NCBI GenBank assembly: GCA_902803155.1
Contig: CADCOU010000124.1
Coordinates: forward strand, 1 to 6,644
Direction of reading: 5' to 3'
DNA: 6,644 bases
Source of the DNA: an uncultured Lachnospiraceae bacterium
GTDB taxonomy: Bacteria; Bacillota; Clostridia; Lachnospirales; Lachnospiraceae
How positions within the stretch are numbered: position 1 is the first letter of the stretch; each line of letters starts with the position of its first letter. The notes beneath the pieces are model-generated. The model did not search any database. It saw only the letters and a list, made by a program, of their open reading frames with translations, and had not been told where the DNA came from. A program made the translations under genes and the position numbers. Positions 6,073-6,644 of this stretch are shown piece by piece.

Positions 6073-6644
6073 ATGTACAGTAATTTTGAATTCTATGCAC
6101 CTACGAAGATAGTTTTTGGAAAAGGAGCGGAAGAGAACGCCGGAAGGATGGTGAAAGCATTCGGCGGAACCAGAGTCCTGATCCACTATGGGGGACAGTC
6201 CGCACTGAAGTCCGGCCTGATCGACCGGGTGAAGAAGAGCCTGGACGCCGAGGGACTGTACCATACAGAACTGGGCGGAGTCGTGCCGAATCCACACCTC
6301 GGCAAGGTGTATGAGGGGATCGAACTCGGAAGAAAGGAAGGAGTTGATTTCATTCTCGCTGTCGGCGGCGGAAGCGTGATCGATTCCTCCAAGACCATCG
6401 CGCTCGGTCTGGCGAACCCCGAAGATGATGTGTGGGATTACTATATCGGGAAGAAGACAACGAATAAGTCCTACCCGATCGGTTGTATCCTGACACTCGC
6501 TGCGGCAGGCAGTGAGATGAGCGGCGGCGCTGTCATCACCAATGAGAAGAACGGTCTGAAACGGGATTACGGTTCGGAATGCATGCGCTCGAAATTCTCT
6601 CTGCTCAATCCGGAACTGACGATGACACTGCCTGCATACCAGAC
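6073..6644 (+). CDS. Iron-containing alcohol dehydrogenase (butanol dehydrogenase type), 3'-truncated by window edge
   Basis: This is the N-terminal half (190 residues visible of a family usually about 380-395) of a group III Fe-dependent alcohol dehydrogenase. Such enzymes reduce aldehydes such as butyraldehyde or acetaldehyde with NAD(P)H in fermentation. The opening NFEFYAPTKIVFGKG (4-18) is typical of the BdhA/YugJ/YqhD branch. Other marks are VVPNPHLGKVYEG (70-82), the nucleotide-binding GGGSVIDSSK (98-107), TLAAAGSEMS (141-150) and LLNPELTMTLPAYQ (177-190). The metal-binding Asp and His residues normally come just after this point, so they cannot be checked here. AAGGA at 6061-6065, seven bases upstream, supports the start. 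It stands alone after a terminator, so it should have its own promoter, but the 44 bases after the terminator offer only a weak TTGTCA (6027) / CAGAAT (6050) pair. The exact substrate is unknown. Confidence 0.93.
   Translation, partial: MYSNFEFYAPTKIVFGKGAEENAGRMVKAFGGTRVLIHYGGQSALKSGLIDRVKKSLDAEGLYHTELGGVVPNPHLGKVYEGIELGRKEGVDFILAVGGGSVIDSSKTIALGLANPEDDVWDYYIGKKTTNKSYPIGCILTLAAAGSEMSGGAVITNEKNGLKRDYGSECMRSKFSLLNPELTMTLPAYQ

Overview
The window looks like a chromosomal housekeeping segment from a Gram-positive anaerobe of the Clostridia, most likely Lachnospiraceae. This rests on the moderately GC-rich, AGGAG-led gene style, the gene order lgt - mreB - recD2 - comF, a small DUF6440-type protein, a membrane-anchored cyclophilin and a butanol-dehydrogenase-type iron alcohol dehydrogenase. 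The assignment is from family recognition only; no rRNA, tRNA, phage or CRISPR sequence is present.

Layout: all genes are on the + strand. Bases 1-461 hold the C-terminal half of lgt (lipoprotein lipidation), which overlaps by 26 bases the start of an mreB-family actin gene (436-1416). Two bases after the mreB stop begins recD2 (1419-3887), a RecD-like 5'-3' DNA helicase with an acidic insert and an acidic tail. After 46 bases comes comF (3934-4719), a zinc-finger plus phosphoribosyltransferase-fold protein. These four look like one transcription unit combining envelope and DNA-processing functions. Next come a 64-residue DUF6440-like gene (4769-4963) and a membrane-anchored cyclophilin-type peptidyl-prolyl isomerase (5061-5900). 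A strong, apparently bidirectional terminator (5990-6028) closes this block. A separate unit begins with an iron-dependent alcohol dehydrogenase (6073 to the window edge).

The most unusual structure lies between comF and the cyclophilin gene. The last 39 bases of comF plus the next 7 (4681-4726) recur as an imperfect direct repeat, 41 of 46 identical, at 4985-5030. The two copies bracket a roughly 40% GC segment carrying the DUF6440-like gene. The second copy keeps the comF reading frame and stop codon, and half of its coding differences are silent. This looks like a small cassette inserted at the 3' end of comF, leaving the old gene end displaced downstream, much as integrative elements leave attL/attR in gene 3' ends. 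No integrase or transposase is visible, so the mechanism is inference.

The rest of the window is ordinary core-genome content. Secondary points of interest are the acidic insert and SSB-tip-like tail of RecD2, and an mreB homologue that is not followed by mreC/mreD.
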